Assembly: GCF_020131355.1 (NCBI RefSeq)
Contig: NZ_JAHLEL010000051.1
Location: 310,001-374,000 of the forward strand
From: Pseudonocardia sp. ICBG1293
GTDB lineage: Bacteria; Actinomycetota; Actinomycetes; Mycobacteriales; Pseudonocardiaceae
DNA length: 64,000 nt
Reading direction: 5' to 3'
In this document: piece after piece, positions 36,355 to 45,351 of the stretch
Numbering within the stretch: the stretch's first letter is position 1
Layout: each line of letters opens with the position of its first letter
The notes under the pieces: model-generated
Database searches by the model: none
The model's input: the letters and a program-made list of their open reading frames with translations, nothing else
What the model was told of the DNA's origin: nothing
Translations under genes and position numbers: made by a program

Positions 36355-37417
36355 ATCCGCGTCCGGCGAGCACCTCGGCGAGATCGAAGTCGACGGGGCG
36401 CTCCAGCTGCGCGTAGGTGCAGGAGGTGGGGTCGCGGTCCGGGCGCCACCGCACGAACTGGGTGGTGTGGCGGAACCGTGCGCCCTCCATGTAGTCGTAG
36501 TGGACCTCGACCACCCGTTCCGGGCGCAGCGGGACGAAGGACAGGTCCTTGCCCGCGTTCCACCGGCTCGTCTCGGACTTGCGCGGGGTGCGTTCACCCT
36601 CCTCCTGCCTGGCCCAGGCCCAGGGGTGGTCGTCGAACCCGGTGACCAGCGGCTGCAGCTCGGTCATGAGCTCGCGGCGTCGCGCCATCGGGAACGCCCC
36701 GACGACCCCGACCGACACCAGCACCCCCCGGGTGTCGTACAGCCCCAGCAGCAGCGACCCGACGGCGTCCGGCCCGGACTTGTGCACCCGGTACCCGGCG
36801 ACGACGCAGTCCGCGGTCCGCTCGTGCTTGACCTTGGTCATGACGCGCTTGTCGGGCTGGTAGGTCCCGGCCGGGTCCTTCGCGATGAGCCCGTCGAGCC
36901 CGGCCCCCTCGAACTTCTCGAACCAGCGCCGCGCGGTGTCGGTGTCGCCGGTGATCGGGGTGAGGTGCACCGGCGGGGAGACGCCGGCGAACGCCTCCTC
37001 CAGCAGCGCGCGCCGCTCGGCGAACGGGCGCGCGGTGAGGTCGTCGTCGCCGAGGGCGAGCAGGTCGAACGCCACGAACGAGGCCGGGGTCTCGGTCGAC
37101 AGCAGCGTGACCCGGCTGGCCGCGGGATGGATCCGTTGCTGGAGCGCCTCGAAGTCCAGCGCGTTCCCGGAGGCGACGACGATCTCGCCGTCGACCACGG
37201 CCCGGGGCGGGAAGTGCGCCTTCACCGCCGCGACGACCTCGGGGAAGTAGCGGGTCATCGGCTTCTCGTTGCGGGAGCCGATCTCGACCTCGTCGCCGTC
37301 GCGGAAGACGATCGAGCGGAAGCCGTCCCACTTGGGCTCATAGAGCCTGCCCTCCGGGACGGACGGGGCGGGTCTGGCCAGCATCGGCTTCACCGGGGGC
37401 ATCACGGGCAGGTCCAC
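36353..37417 (-). CDS. ATP-dependent DNA ligase (LigC/LigD ligase-domain type)
   Basis: 354-aa ligase. Adenylation motif I KWDGFR (nucleophile Lys at about residue 26), RNEKPMTRYFPE (motif Ia region), VDGEIV (motif III/IIIa), DGLIAKDP (motif IV) and MTKVKHERTADCVV (motif V); an OB-fold follows from about 225. No polymerase or phosphoesterase domain is fused. Role: sealing nicks or ends in repair, probably with the separate polymerase gene at 39112-40092. GTG 37417 with GAGGAG 10 bases upstream; ATG 37402 is an alternative. No Ku gene is in the window. Confidence 0.92.
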   Translation of the reverse strand: MDLPVMPPVKPMLARPAPSVPEGRLYEPKWDGFRSIVFRDGDEVEIGSRNEKPMTRYFPEVVAAVKAHFPPRAVVDGEIVVASGNALDFEALQQRIHPAASRVTLLSTETPASFVAFDLLALGDDDLTARPFAERRALLEEAFAGVSPPVHLTPITGDTDTARRWFEKFEGAGLDGLIAKDPAGTYQPDKRVMTKVKHERTADCVVAGYRVHKSGPDAVGSLLLGLYDTRGVLVSVGVVGAFPMARRRELMTELQPLVTGFDDHPWAWARQEEGERTPRKSETSRWNAGKDLSFVPLRPERVVEVHYDYMEGARFRHTTQFVRWRPDRDPTSCTYAQLERPVDFDLAEVLAGRG

Positions 37418-37540
37418 GGCGGGGAGTCTCCTCTCGGGGCGCGGGCGGGGCATCCCGGCTCGCCCGTCCGTGGGCAGACCGGCCCCGCACCCGGAACACA
37501 TCGGTGTCCTGGCCGCGGGCCCGGCGCCGCTCGTGGTCGG

Positions 37541-38122
37541 ATGACCGGTGTGCCCCGCCTGCCCGACCGTGACGCCCTCGAACGCGCCCGGGACGCCACG
37601 ATCGACGACGTCCTGCCCGGCCCGGAGGACCCGCCGCTGCGGGTGTTGTTCTGCGGCATCAACCCGGGCCTGGTGTCGGCGGCGACCGGGCACCACTTCG
37701 CCCGCCCCGGCAACCGGTTCTGGCCGGTCCTCCACGAGTCCGGGTTCACCCCGCGGCTGCTGAGGCCCGCCGAGCAGGGCGAGCTCGCCCGACTGGGCCT
37801 CGGCATCACCAACATGGCCCCCCGGGCCACCGCCCGCGCCGACGAGCTGACCGACGCCGAGCTGGTCGCGGGCGGACAGCGGCTGCGGACCCTGGTCACG
37901 GAGCGGGAGCCGCGGTGGCTGGCGGTCGTCGGGATCGGGGCCTACCGGACCGCGTTCGGGCGCCGCGACGCGGCGGTGGGGGAGCAAGAGGAGCGCCTGG
38001 GCACGACCGGCGTCTGGGTCCTGCCGAACCCCTCGGGTCTCAACGCACACTGGTCGCGCCCGGCGATGGCGGCCGAGTTCGCGCGGCTGCGGGTCCGTGC
38101 CCCCGGGATCCACGGCCGATGA
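37541..38122 (+). CDS. mug: G/U mismatch-specific DNA glycosylase Mug
   Basis: 193-aa uracil-DNA glycosylase superfamily member. Motif 1 CGINPGLVSAATGHHFARPGN and motif 2 LPNPSGLNAHW match Mug/TDG. Removes uracil or thymine from G-mismatches. ATG start; divergent from the ligase with 123 bases between. Its end is 47 bases from the left end of the IS5-family element. Confidence 0.92.
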   Translation: MTGVPRLPDRDALERARDATIDDVLPGPEDPPLRVLFCGINPGLVSAATGHHFARPGNRFWPVLHESGFTPRLLRPAEQGELARLGLGITNMAPRATARADELTDAELVAGGQRLRTLVTEREPRWLAVVGIGAYRTAFGRRDAAVGEQEERLGTTGVWVLPNPSGLNAHWSRPAMAAEFARLRVRAPGIHGR

Positions 38123-38166
38123 GCCGCCGGCGTCCGTGCGGGGCCCGTCGTCCCCGGGCGTCGAGC

Positions 38167-39064
38167 CTAGGGCGTGTCTCCTAAAGTGCGCAACCAGGTG
38201 ACGATGGCCTTCAGTGCAACTCCGCCGCGGTAGGTCAGGGCGAGTTTGTCGTAGCGGGTCGCGAGGCCGCGCCACTGCTTGACCTCGCAGAACCCGCGTT
38301 CGACGACGTTGCGGCCGCGGTAGTCGACCCGGTCGAACGCCGGTGGTCGACCGCCGCGTGTGCCGCGTCGTTTCCGGTGTCCCTGCTGGTCAGCCGGCTC
38401 CGGGATGACCGCGACGATCCGTCGTCCGCGCAGGTGGGCGCGGATGGCGCGTGAGGAGTAGGCCTTATCTGCGCGGACCCGCTCGGGCCGGGTCCGCGGT
38501 CGGCCCGGACCGACCCGTCCGACGCTCAGATGTGACATCAGGTGCGCGAACATCGGGGCGTCACCGGCCTGGCCAGGGCCGACCAGTACGACCAGCGGGC
38601 GGCCGTGTCCGTCAACGAGCTGGTGGATCTTCGTGCCGAGCCCTCCGCGGGAGCGGCCCAAGGCGTGATCGGGCGGCTCGATCAGCAGATTCTTGTAGTT
38701 CGATCCGGCCCCCTGTGTCCCGCTTCAGGGTCGCGGCGTGTTGGTGAGCGCGGATGATCGTCGAGTCGACCGACACGGCCCAGTCCACGAGACCGGCGGA
38801 GTCGGCATCGGCGAGCAGAGCTGCGAGAACCTGGTCCCAGGTGCCGTCACCGCAGTAGCGGCGGTGGCGTTTCCATAGGGTCTGCCACGGCCCGAACTCG
38901 ACCGGGACATCACGCCAGGCCAGCCCGCAGCGGAACCGGTAGATGATCCCCTCGATCACTCTGCGGTGATCGGCGAACGGGCGCCCTGGCATCCCGTCCG
39001 ACGAGGGCAGTAACGGCTCGAGTCGGTCCCACTGGGCATCGGTCAGGACGGCACGGCGCGACAC
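38167..39064 (-). CDS. IS5-family transposase in two overlapping frames
   Basis: DDE transposase. Frame 1 (39064 to 38612) starts MSRRAVLTDAQWDRLEPLLP and includes the first Asp in VSVDSTIIRAHQHAA. Frame 2 (ending at 38167) continues with LGRSRGGLGTKIHQLVDGHG, RADKAYSS (second Asp) and NVVERGFCEVKQWRGLATRYDK (Glu region). The two frames differ by +1 (or -2) and overlap by 50 bases around an AGGGGGCC run. Members of the IS427 group commonly express the transposase by frameshifting, so this may be functional; mutation is also possible. The stop TAG at 38169-38167 uses the TA target duplication and a flanking G. Confidence 0.8.
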
Positions 39065-39112
39065 CTACTGATCATCGCGCAGGCCCGACCAGCCGGGTTA
39101 GGAGACGCGCCC
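38170..39112 (-). mobile_element. IS5-family insertion sequence (IS427-like), 943 bp
   Basis: Terminal inverted repeats GGGCGTGTCTCCTAA (38170-38184) and TTAGGAGACGCGCCC (39098-39112) differ at one position. It is flanked by the 2-bp direct repeat TA (38168-38169, 39113-39114), giving CTAG at both junctions. It carries one transposase split over two frames. The right junction falls inside the TAG stop codon of the polymerase gene, which is re-created. Confidence 0.92.
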
Positions 39113-40092
39113 TAGCGGCCGTCCCCGTCGAGATCGGGCAGATCGGGGGTCTCGTCGCCGTCGCGCTCGTCGCGAGCGGCCCACTCCAGCAGCGGCTCGA
39201 TGCCGAACACGGCCTCGTCGATGCCGGCGTGCAGGTCGCCCAGCTCGGCGTAGCGGGCCGGGACGGTGGCGATCGTGAAGTCCCGCGGGTCGCAGTCGTC
39301 GATCTCGTCCCAGGTCACCGGGGCCGACACACGTGCGTCCGGGGTGCCGCGCACGGAGTAGGCGCAGGCGATCGTGTGGTCGCGGGCGTTCTGGTTGTAG
39401 TCGACGAACACCGTGGTCGGGTCCCGATCCTTGCGCCACCAGGTCAGGTCGACGCGGTCGCAGCGGCGCCCCACCTCGCGGGCGAAGGCGTGCGCGGCGC
39501 GACGGACGTCGGCGAACCCGTGGTCGGGTGGGATGCGCACGTAGACGTGCAGACCGGACCCGCCGGAGGTCTTGGGGAACCCGGTCGCACCGAGTTCGTC
39601 CAGCACCTCGTGCACGACGCCCGCGACCCGGCGGACGTCGGCCCAGGAGGACCCGGGCATCGGGTCGAGGTCGATGCGCCACTCGTCGGGGGACTCGACG
39701 TCGGCGGCGCGGGAGTTCCACGGGTGGAACTCCACGGTCGACATCTGCACCGCCCACACGACGTCGGCCGGGTGGGCGACGCACAGCTCGTCGGCGGTCC
39801 GGTTGTAGCGGGGGAAGGTCACGCGGACGGTGCGCACCCAGTCGGGGGCGCCGCGCGGCAGCCGCTTCTGGTGCACCTTCTCGCCGGTGACACCGGTCGG
39901 GAAGCGGTGCAGCATGCACGGCCGGTCGCGCAACGCGCGGACGACGCCGTCGCCGACGGCGGTGTAGTACGCGGCGAGGTCCCGCTTGGTCTCCCCCCGC
40001 TCCGGGAAGTAGACGCGGTCGGGGCTGGACAGCCGCACGACGCGGTCACCGATCGTCAGCTCGACCGGCTCACCCGCATCGCGCGCGGCCAT
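39112..40092 (-). CDS. LigD-type DNA primase-polymerase (NHEJ polymerase domain, stand-alone)
   Basis: 326-aa AEP-superfamily polymerase, as in mycobacterial PolD/LigD-Pol. Motifs: RVYFPERGETKRDLAAYY, metal-binding IDLDP (DxD), KTSGGSGLHVYV, and the third Asp in FVDYNQNARDHTIACAYSVR. Fills gaps at double-strand breaks and can insert ribonucleotides. ATG at 40092; the stop TAG spans the junction with the IS5-family element, which entered exactly there without altering the protein. The ligase partner is a separate gene nearby. Confidence 0.92.
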   Translation of the reverse strand: MAARDAGEPVELTIGDRVVRLSSPDRVYFPERGETKRDLAAYYTAVGDGVVRALRDRPCMLHRFPTGVTGEKVHQKRLPRGAPDWVRTVRVTFPRYNRTADELCVAHPADVVWAVQMSTVEFHPWNSRAADVESPDEWRIDLDPMPGSSWADVRRVAGVVHEVLDELGATGFPKTSGGSGLHVYVRIPPDHGFADVRRAAHAFAREVGRRCDRVDLTWWRKDRDPTTVFVDYNQNARDHTIACAYSVRGTPDARVSAPVTWDEIDDCDPRDFTIATVPARYAELGDLHAGIDEAVFGIEPLLEWAARDERDGDETPDLPDLDGDGR

Positions 40093-40101
40093 CGCAGGTG
40101 C

Positions 40102-40389
40102 TCAGAGCCGGCGCCGCCGGCGGTACACCGGGTACACGACCGCGCCGATCAGGCAGACCGCGGCGGGGACGGCGGAGAACAGGAACTCGGTCCAGCTGGT
40201 CGGGTGGCCGATCGTGAACAGCAGCAGCGCGACGCCGGTGAGGGCGGCCGCGATCGGCAGGCCCTTCGGGAAGTTCTGGTGCCAGCCCCAGTCCACCGAC
40301 GGCTCGTCCGCCGGGTCGACGCCGGACCTGATCGCGACCTCGCGCGTCCTGCTGGGGACTGCGTTGCTCGCCACTGCCTTGCTGGCCAC
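40102..40389 (-). CDS. DUF2631 membrane protein
   Basis: 95-aa protein: polar N-terminus ending DEPSVDWGWHQNFPKG, then two membrane segments (LPIAAALTGVALLLFTIG and FLFSAVPAAVCLIGAVVY) and a basic tail. DUF2631 is an actinobacterial family of unknown role, often found beside dxr. GTG start with AGGAGG 7 bases upstream. Divergent from dxr. Confidence 0.85.
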   Translation of the reverse strand: MASKAVASNAVPSRTREVAIRSGVDPADEPSVDWGWHQNFPKGLPIAAALTGVALLLFTIGHPTSWTEFLFSAVPAAVCLIGAVVYPVYRRRRRL

Positions 40390-40459
40390 TGCGGTTCCTC
40401 CTGGTCCGGCTCCGTGCGGGGTCATCGTCGCACAGCTCGCGGGGCGAGGATGATGTGCC

Positions 40460-41605
40460 GTGATGAAGTCACTCGTCGTGTTGGGCAGCACCGGGTCGAT
40501 CGGCACCCAGGCCCTGGACGTGATCACCCGCGCCGGCGGGTTCACGGTCTCCGGGCTGGCCGCGGGCGGATCGGACGTGGACCTGCTGGTGTCCCAGGTC
40601 CGCACGCACCGCGTCGGGCGGGTCGCGGTCGCGTCCACCGAGGCGGCGGCGCGGCTGCGGGAGGAGCTGCCGGGGGTCGAGGTGCTCGACGGCCCGGGTG
40701 CTGCGACCGAGCTGGTCACGGCCTGCGGCGCCGACATCGTCCTCAACGGCATCACCGGTTCCCGGGGCCTGGGTCCCACCCTGGCCGCGCTCGCCACCGG
40801 CGCCCGGCTCGCGCTGGCGAACAAGGAGTCGCTGGTCGCGGGGGGCCCGCTGGTGGCGGCGGCCGCACCGGGGCAGATCGTGCCCGTGGACTCCGAGCAC
40901 TCCGCGCTCGCCCAGTGCCTGCGCGGCGGGCGCGAGGCCGAGGTCGACCGGCTGGTCCTCACCGCATCGGGCGGACCGTTCCGCGGGCGGTCCCGGGCCT
41001 CGCTGCGGGACGTGACCGTGGAGCAGGCGCTGAAGCACCCGACCTGGGACATGGGCCCGGTCATCACGATCAACTCGGCGACGCTGGTCAACAAGGGCCT
41101 CGAGGTGATCGAGGCGCACCTGCTGTTCGGGGTGCCCTACGACCGGATCGACGTGACCGTGCACCCGCAGTCGATCGTGCACTCGATGGTCACCTTCACC
41201 GACGGCTCGACGATCGCCCAGGCCTCGCCGCCGGACATGCGGCTGCCGATCGCGCTGGCGCTCGGCTGGCCGGACCGCATCGCCGGTGCCTCGGCGCCGT
41301 GCCGCTGGGACACCGCGCAGAGCTGGACCTTCGAGCCCCTCGACGACGACGCGTTCCCCGGCGTCCGGCTGGCCCGCGCCGCCGGTACGGCGGGCGGCTG
41401 CCTGCCCGCCGTGCTCAACGCGGCCAACGAGGAGCTGGTCGAGGCCTTCGTGGCCGGGGCGATCGGCTACACCGACGTGACCGACCTGCTCGGCGAGGTG
41501 CTGGAGGCGGCCGACGCCTGGACGGGTGACCCGGCTACCGTGGCGGACGTGCTGGCGGCGGAGGACTGGGCCCGTGCCCACGCGAGGGAGAAGGCGGCGT
41601 CGTGA
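40460..41605 (+). CDS. dxr: 1-deoxy-D-xylulose 5-phosphate reductoisomerase
   Basis: 381-aa MEP-pathway enzyme forming MEP with NADPH. NADPH site VVLGSTGSIGTQALDV; ALANKESLVAGG; metal/substrate region PVDSEHSALAQCL; TASGGPFRG; HPTWDMGPVITINSATLVNKGLEVIEAH. GTG 40460 or ATG 40463. Its stop overlaps rseP (GTGA). Together with ispG at 44149 it forms the isoprenoid part of the usual dxr-rseP-ispG cluster. Confidence 0.96.
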   Translation: MMKSLVVLGSTGSIGTQALDVITRAGGFTVSGLAAGGSDVDLLVSQVRTHRVGRVAVASTEAAARLREELPGVEVLDGPGAATELVTACGADIVLNGITGSRGLGPTLAALATGARLALANKESLVAGGPLVAAAAPGQIVPVDSEHSALAQCLRGGREAEVDRLVLTASGGPFRGRSRASLRDVTVEQALKHPTWDMGPVITINSATLVNKGLEVIEAHLLFGVPYDRIDVTVHPQSIVHSMVTFTDGSTIAQASPPDMRLPIALALGWPDRIAGASAPCRWDTAQSWTFEPLDDDAFPGVRLARAAGTAGGCLPAVLNAANEELVEAFVAGAIGYTDVTDLLGEVLEAADAWTGDPATVADVLAAEDWARAHAREKAAS

Positions 41606-42924
41606 CCGTGTTCTGGACGATCGTCGGGATCGCGATCTTCTTCGTCGGGCTGCTGCTGTCGATCGCCTGGCACGAGCTCGGGCACTTCGCCACCGCCCGC
41701 TGGTTCGGCATCAAGGTGCCGGAGTTCATGGTCGGGTTCGGGCGCACCGTCTGGTCGGTGCGCCGCGGCGAGACCGAGTACGGCATCAAGGCCATCCCGC
41801 TCGGCGGCTACGTCCGCATGATCGGGATGCTCCCGCCCGCGAAGGGCGGGACGCTGGGGCGCAGCCGCCGCACCGGCCCGTTCCAGGGGCTGATGGACGA
41901 CGCCAGGGCGCAGTCGCAGATGGACGTGCGGCCCGAGGACGTGGACCGGCAGTTCTGGACGCGGTCGCCGTGGAAGCGGATCGTTGTCATGTTCGCCGGG
42001 CCGTTCATGAACCTGGTCCTGGCGGTCGCCCTGTTCTTCGTGACCCTGATGGGCGTCGGGATGCCCGCGGCGACGACCCAGGTCGCCGCCCTCGAGGAGT
42101 GCGTGCTCCCGGCCGTCGCCGTCCAGGGCCAGGCGCCGCCGGACCGCTGCCCGGCCGGCGCGCCGCAGGCGCCCGCGCTGGCCGGCGGGGTGCTGCCCGA
42201 CGACCGGATCGTCGCGGTGCGGGGACAGGCGTTCGACGCCGAGGACGGCACCGGGGTGCAGGACGCGATCCGCGCCTCCTCCGGCCCGACCCCGATCGTG
42301 GTCGAGCGGGCGGGCCGCGAGGTCCCGCTGACGGTCGACATCATCCCGAACACCGTGTCGGCCCGGGATCTCGACGACCCGTCCGCCACGGTCACCGCGG
42401 GCTACATGGGCGTCATGCTCAACACCAGCTACCAGTCGCTGACCGCGGGGGAGACGCTCGGGCAGATCGGGAACGGGATCGCCCGCACGGCGGAGGCCGT
42501 CGTCGCGATCCCGTCCCGCATCCCGGCCCTGTTCGGCGCGGCGTTCCTCGGTGAGGAGCGGGGTGAGGACAGCCCGATGGGGGTCGTCGGCGTCTCCCGG
42601 ATCGGTGGCGAGATCCTCGCCCAGCAGGACGTGCCGTGGCAGCAGGACGTGTCGCTGTTCCTCAACATGCTCGCCGCGGTGAACCTCTCGCTGTTCCTGC
42701 TCAACCTGCTCCCCGTCCCGCCGCTGGACGGTGGCCAGATCGTCCCGGCGATCTGGGAGGCGATCAAACGCAACACCGCCAAGCTGTTCGGGCGCCCGGA
42801 CCCCGGGCCGGTGGACGCGGCCAAGCTGCTCCCGGTCGCGTACGTGTTCGTGCTCGTCTTCCTGGGCTTCTCGGTCATGGTCGCGATCGCCGACATCGTC
42901 AACCCGGTGCGGCTGTTCGGGTGA
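41602..42924 (+). CDS. rseP: Site-2 intramembrane metalloprotease (RseP/Rip1 type)
   Basis: 440-aa M50 peptidase. Zinc motif HELGH in the first membrane segment (about residues 24-28), PDZ domain in the middle (GVLPDDRIVAVRGQAF), and NLLPVPPLDGG with the third ligand Asp. Cleaves membrane-bound anti-sigma factors and other substrates within the membrane; in mycobacteria Rip1 lies between dxr and ispG. Coupled to dxr by a GTGA overlap. Confidence 0.95.
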   Translation: MTVFWTIVGIAIFFVGLLLSIAWHELGHFATARWFGIKVPEFMVGFGRTVWSVRRGETEYGIKAIPLGGYVRMIGMLPPAKGGTLGRSRRTGPFQGLMDDARAQSQMDVRPEDVDRQFWTRSPWKRIVVMFAGPFMNLVLAVALFFVTLMGVGMPAATTQVAALEECVLPAVAVQGQAPPDRCPAGAPQAPALAGGVLPDDRIVAVRGQAFDAEDGTGVQDAIRASSGPTPIVVERAGREVPLTVDIIPNTVSARDLDDPSATVTAGYMGVMLNTSYQSLTAGETLGQIGNGIARTAEAVVAIPSRIPALFGAAFLGEERGEDSPMGVVGVSRIGGEILAQQDVPWQQDVSLFLNMLAAVNLSLFLLNLLPVPPLDGGQIVPAIWEAIKRNTAKLFGRPDPGPVDAAKLLPVAYVFVLVFLGFSVMVAIADIVNPVRLFG

Positions 42925-43412
42925 GCGCCGCACCCGAGGGCGTACGCCCGCTGGCGGTCTTCGACATCGACGGTGTCCTGGCCGACGTCTCGCACCGGCT
43001 GCACTACCTCGACGTCCACCGCTGGGAGCGGTTCTTCGCCACCGCCGACGCCGACCCCCTCCTCGACGAGGGCGCCGAGCGGCTGCGTGCGGCGCAGGAG
43101 GAGTTCGACGTCGTGTACCTGACCGGTCGCCCGGAGCGGAACCGCAGGCTGACCGAGACCTGGCTGCGCAGCTTCGGCCTGCCGACCGGGCCGCTGTTCA
43201 TGCGCCCCGACGACGACCACCGCCCCGCCCGCTACGTCAAGCGCGAGGTGCTGCGGCTGCTCGCCCGGGAGCGCGAGATCGCGATGATCCTCGACGACGA
43301 CCCGGCCGTCGTCCGGGTGCTGGAGGCCGACGGGTGGCCGGTCGAGCTCGCGACCTGGCTGCCGCACTCGTCGACGCTGCAGGACGCACAGGAGAAGCAC
43401 GGGCGTACGTAG
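42921..43412 (+). CDS. HAD-superfamily phosphatase (polynucleotide 3'-phosphatase-like)
   Basis: 163-aa protein. HAD motif I FDIDGVLADVSHR with the nucleophile and second Asp; motif II YLTGRPE (Thr); motif III Lys in RYVKREV; motif IV ILDDDPA. DIDGxLADxxHR is characteristic of the phosphatase domain of T4-type polynucleotide kinase-phosphatases. GTG overlaps the rseP stop, so it is co-translated; it separates rseP from ispG here. Confidence 0.85.
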   Translation: MSAAPEGVRPLAVFDIDGVLADVSHRLHYLDVHRWERFFATADADPLLDEGAERLRAAQEEFDVVYLTGRPERNRRLTETWLRSFGLPTGPLFMRPDDDHRPARYVKREVLRLLAREREIAMILDDDPAVVRVLEADGWPVELATWLPHSSTLQDAQEKHGRT

Positions 43413-43611
43413 CATTACCCCGGAGGTTCCCGCAGGCCAGATCGATCCCGGTCACCGGACACGATGTCGTTCGGGCGTGTGATCGTGGTCTGCGCCGCAA
43501 CGGTGCCCGCGCGGTCGACCGGACGCGATCCTCGGCGGACTTCGTCCCGCCCGACCACGGGCGCCTCTTCCTCGGAGGCTCCGCGACGAACGTGAGCAGC
43601 CGAGGTGCACG

Positions 43612-43875
43612 CTAGTCGGGTCGCACGGCCGCAGCGGTGGCGCTTCCGAGTCGTGTGGGTTGCCAGTCGTTGTACGTCGGCGAGAAGTCCACCAATCCCA
43701 GAGTTCTCAGTCTCTCCAAGGCACGGTCGACGCCTGCTTCGACCGATCCCGCGAGTCCGACGAGCTCGTCCACCGTCTCGCTCGCGAGCATGTCGATGAG
43801 TTGTCCGCTGGACTCGGGTGACATCGTGAGGAGATCCAGGATCTCCGACTCCGGCCCGGTCAGCGTGGAGGTCAT
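43612..43875 (-). CDS. Small predicted winged-helix-like protein, unknown
   Basis: 87-aa acidic protein: MTSTLTGPESEILDLLTMSP, helical middle, and ALERLRTLGLVDFSPTYNDWQPTRLG resembling a winged-helix recognition helix plus wing. Codons use more A/T at third positions than neighbours. ATG 43875 has no clear ribosome binding site; an upstream ATG at 43914 would add 13 residues. It lies on the opposite strand between the HAD and ispG genes. The adjacent gaps (43413-43611 and 43876-44148) hold nothing recognisable. Confidence 0.5.
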   Translation of the reverse strand: MTSTLTGPESEILDLLTMSPESSGQLIDMLASETVDELVGLAGSVEAGVDRALERLRTLGLVDFSPTYNDWQPTRLGSATAAAVRPD

Positions 43876-44148
43876 CCGGCAACGGTATCCGGCGACGGTG
43901 CGTTCCTCCGGCATCGAAGGTCGGGAGTTCTGTCCTTCCGTGCCGGAGTGCGACCGTCCATCGATCGGGATCGGGTGTCGCCAGGTCGGTCCCGCCGGGA
44001 GCGTCGTGTTCCGGCCGTCCTCCTGGAGCCGGCCCGGCGCGGGCAGGGGACTCGATCGGGACGGAAGCGGCGTGTCGGATCGTCCCGACGGCGTGCGTCG
44101 GCTCACCGGGAGCAGCAGCCGGCGGGCGCCGGTGGGATAGTGGAGGTC

Positions 44149-45306
44149 GTGAGCGTCTCCCTGGGTATGCCGTCCGCGCCCGCGCCGACCCTGGCCCCGC
44201 GCCGGAGGACCCGGCAGCTGCAGGTCGGCCCGGTCGGTGTCGGTTCCGACCACCCGATCTCCGTCCAGTCCATGACGACGACCCTGACCTCCGACGTCAA
44301 CGCGACCCTGCAGCAGATCGCCGAGCTGACCGCGGCCGGATGCGACATCGTGCGGGTCGCGTGCCCGTCGGCGGACGACGCCGAGGCCCTGCCCGCGATC
44401 GCGCGGAAGTCGCAGATCCCGGTGATCGCCGACATCCACTTCCAGCCGAAGTACGTGTTCGCCGCGATCGAGGCCGGCTGCGCCGCGGTACGGGTGAACC
44501 CGGGCAACATCCGCAAGTTCGACGACCAGGTCAAGGAGATCGCGCAGGCCGCGAAGGACCACGGCACGCCGATCCGGATCGGGGTCAACGCGGGCTCGCT
44601 GGACAAGCGCCTGATGGAGAAGTACGGCAAGGCCACGCCCGAGGCGCTCGCCGAGTCGGCCATGTGGGAGGCGGGCCTGTTCGCCGAGCACGACTTCCAC
44701 GACATCAAGATCTCGGTCAAGCACAACGACCCGGTGGTCATGGTGCGCGCCTACGAGCTGCTGGCCGAGCAGTGCGACTACCCGCTGCACCTGGGCGTCA
44801 CCGAGGCCGGGCCCGCGTTCCAGGGCACGATCAAGTCCGCGGTCGCGTTCGGCGCGCTGCTGCGCCAGGGGATCGGCGACACCATCCGCGTCTCGCTGTC
44901 CGCACCGCCGGTCGAGGAGATCAAGGTCGGCCAGCAGATCCTGGAGTCGCTCAACCTGCGCCCGCGCAAGCTGGAGATCGTGTCCTGCCCGTCGTGCGGG
45001 CGGGCCCAGGTCGACGTCTACACCCTCGCCGACGAGGTCACCGCCGGGCTGACCGGCATGGAGGTCCCGCTGCGGGTGGCCGTCATGGGCTGTGTCGTCA
45101 ACGGGCCCGGTGAGGCCCGCGAGGCCGATCTCGGCGTCGCCTCCGGCAACGGCAAGGGCCAGATCTTCGTGAAGGGCGAGGTCATCAAGACCGTTCCCGA
45201 GCACAAGATCGTGGAGACGCTCATCGAGGAGGCCATGCGGATCGCCGAGAAGATGGGCGAGAGCGCGGACGGTGCCACGGGCGAACCGCAGGTGACCGTC
45301 GGCTGA
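44149..45306 (+). CDS. ispG: 4-hydroxy-3-methylbut-2-en-1-yl diphosphate synthase IspG (GcpE)
   Basis: 385-aa [4Fe-4S] enzyme of the MEP pathway. VGSDHPISVQSMTTT, RVACPSADDAEAL, NPGNIRKF, and the cluster-binding C-terminal region CPSCGRAQVDVYTLA with a further Cys in GCVVNGPGEA. GTG 44149 follows GGAGG and gives the family N-terminus (SVSLGMPSAPAP). Probably has its own promoter. Confidence 0.96.
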   Translation: MSVSLGMPSAPAPTLAPRRRTRQLQVGPVGVGSDHPISVQSMTTTLTSDVNATLQQIAELTAAGCDIVRVACPSADDAEALPAIARKSQIPVIADIHFQPKYVFAAIEAGCAAVRVNPGNIRKFDDQVKEIAQAAKDHGTPIRIGVNAGSLDKRLMEKYGKATPEALAESAMWEAGLFAEHDFHDIKISVKHNDPVVMVRAYELLAEQCDYPLHLGVTEAGPAFQGTIKSAVAFGALLRQGIGDTIRVSLSAPPVEEIKVGQQILESLNLRPRKLEIVSCPSCGRAQVDVYTLADEVTAGLTGMEVPLRVAVMGCVVNGPGEAREADLGVASGNGKGQIFVKGEVIKTVPEHKIVETLIEEAMRIAEKMGESADGATGEPQVTVG

Positions 45307-45351
45307 GCGAGTGCCGGTACCGGACGGGCGTCGGCGTGGCATCATGAACCC

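Noticed and set aside
34788..36563. N-terminal extension of the sugar-binding protein frame
   Set aside because: The signal peptide and lipobox begin right after the GTG at 34787; the upstream open frame crosses the operators and lacI on the opposite strand.
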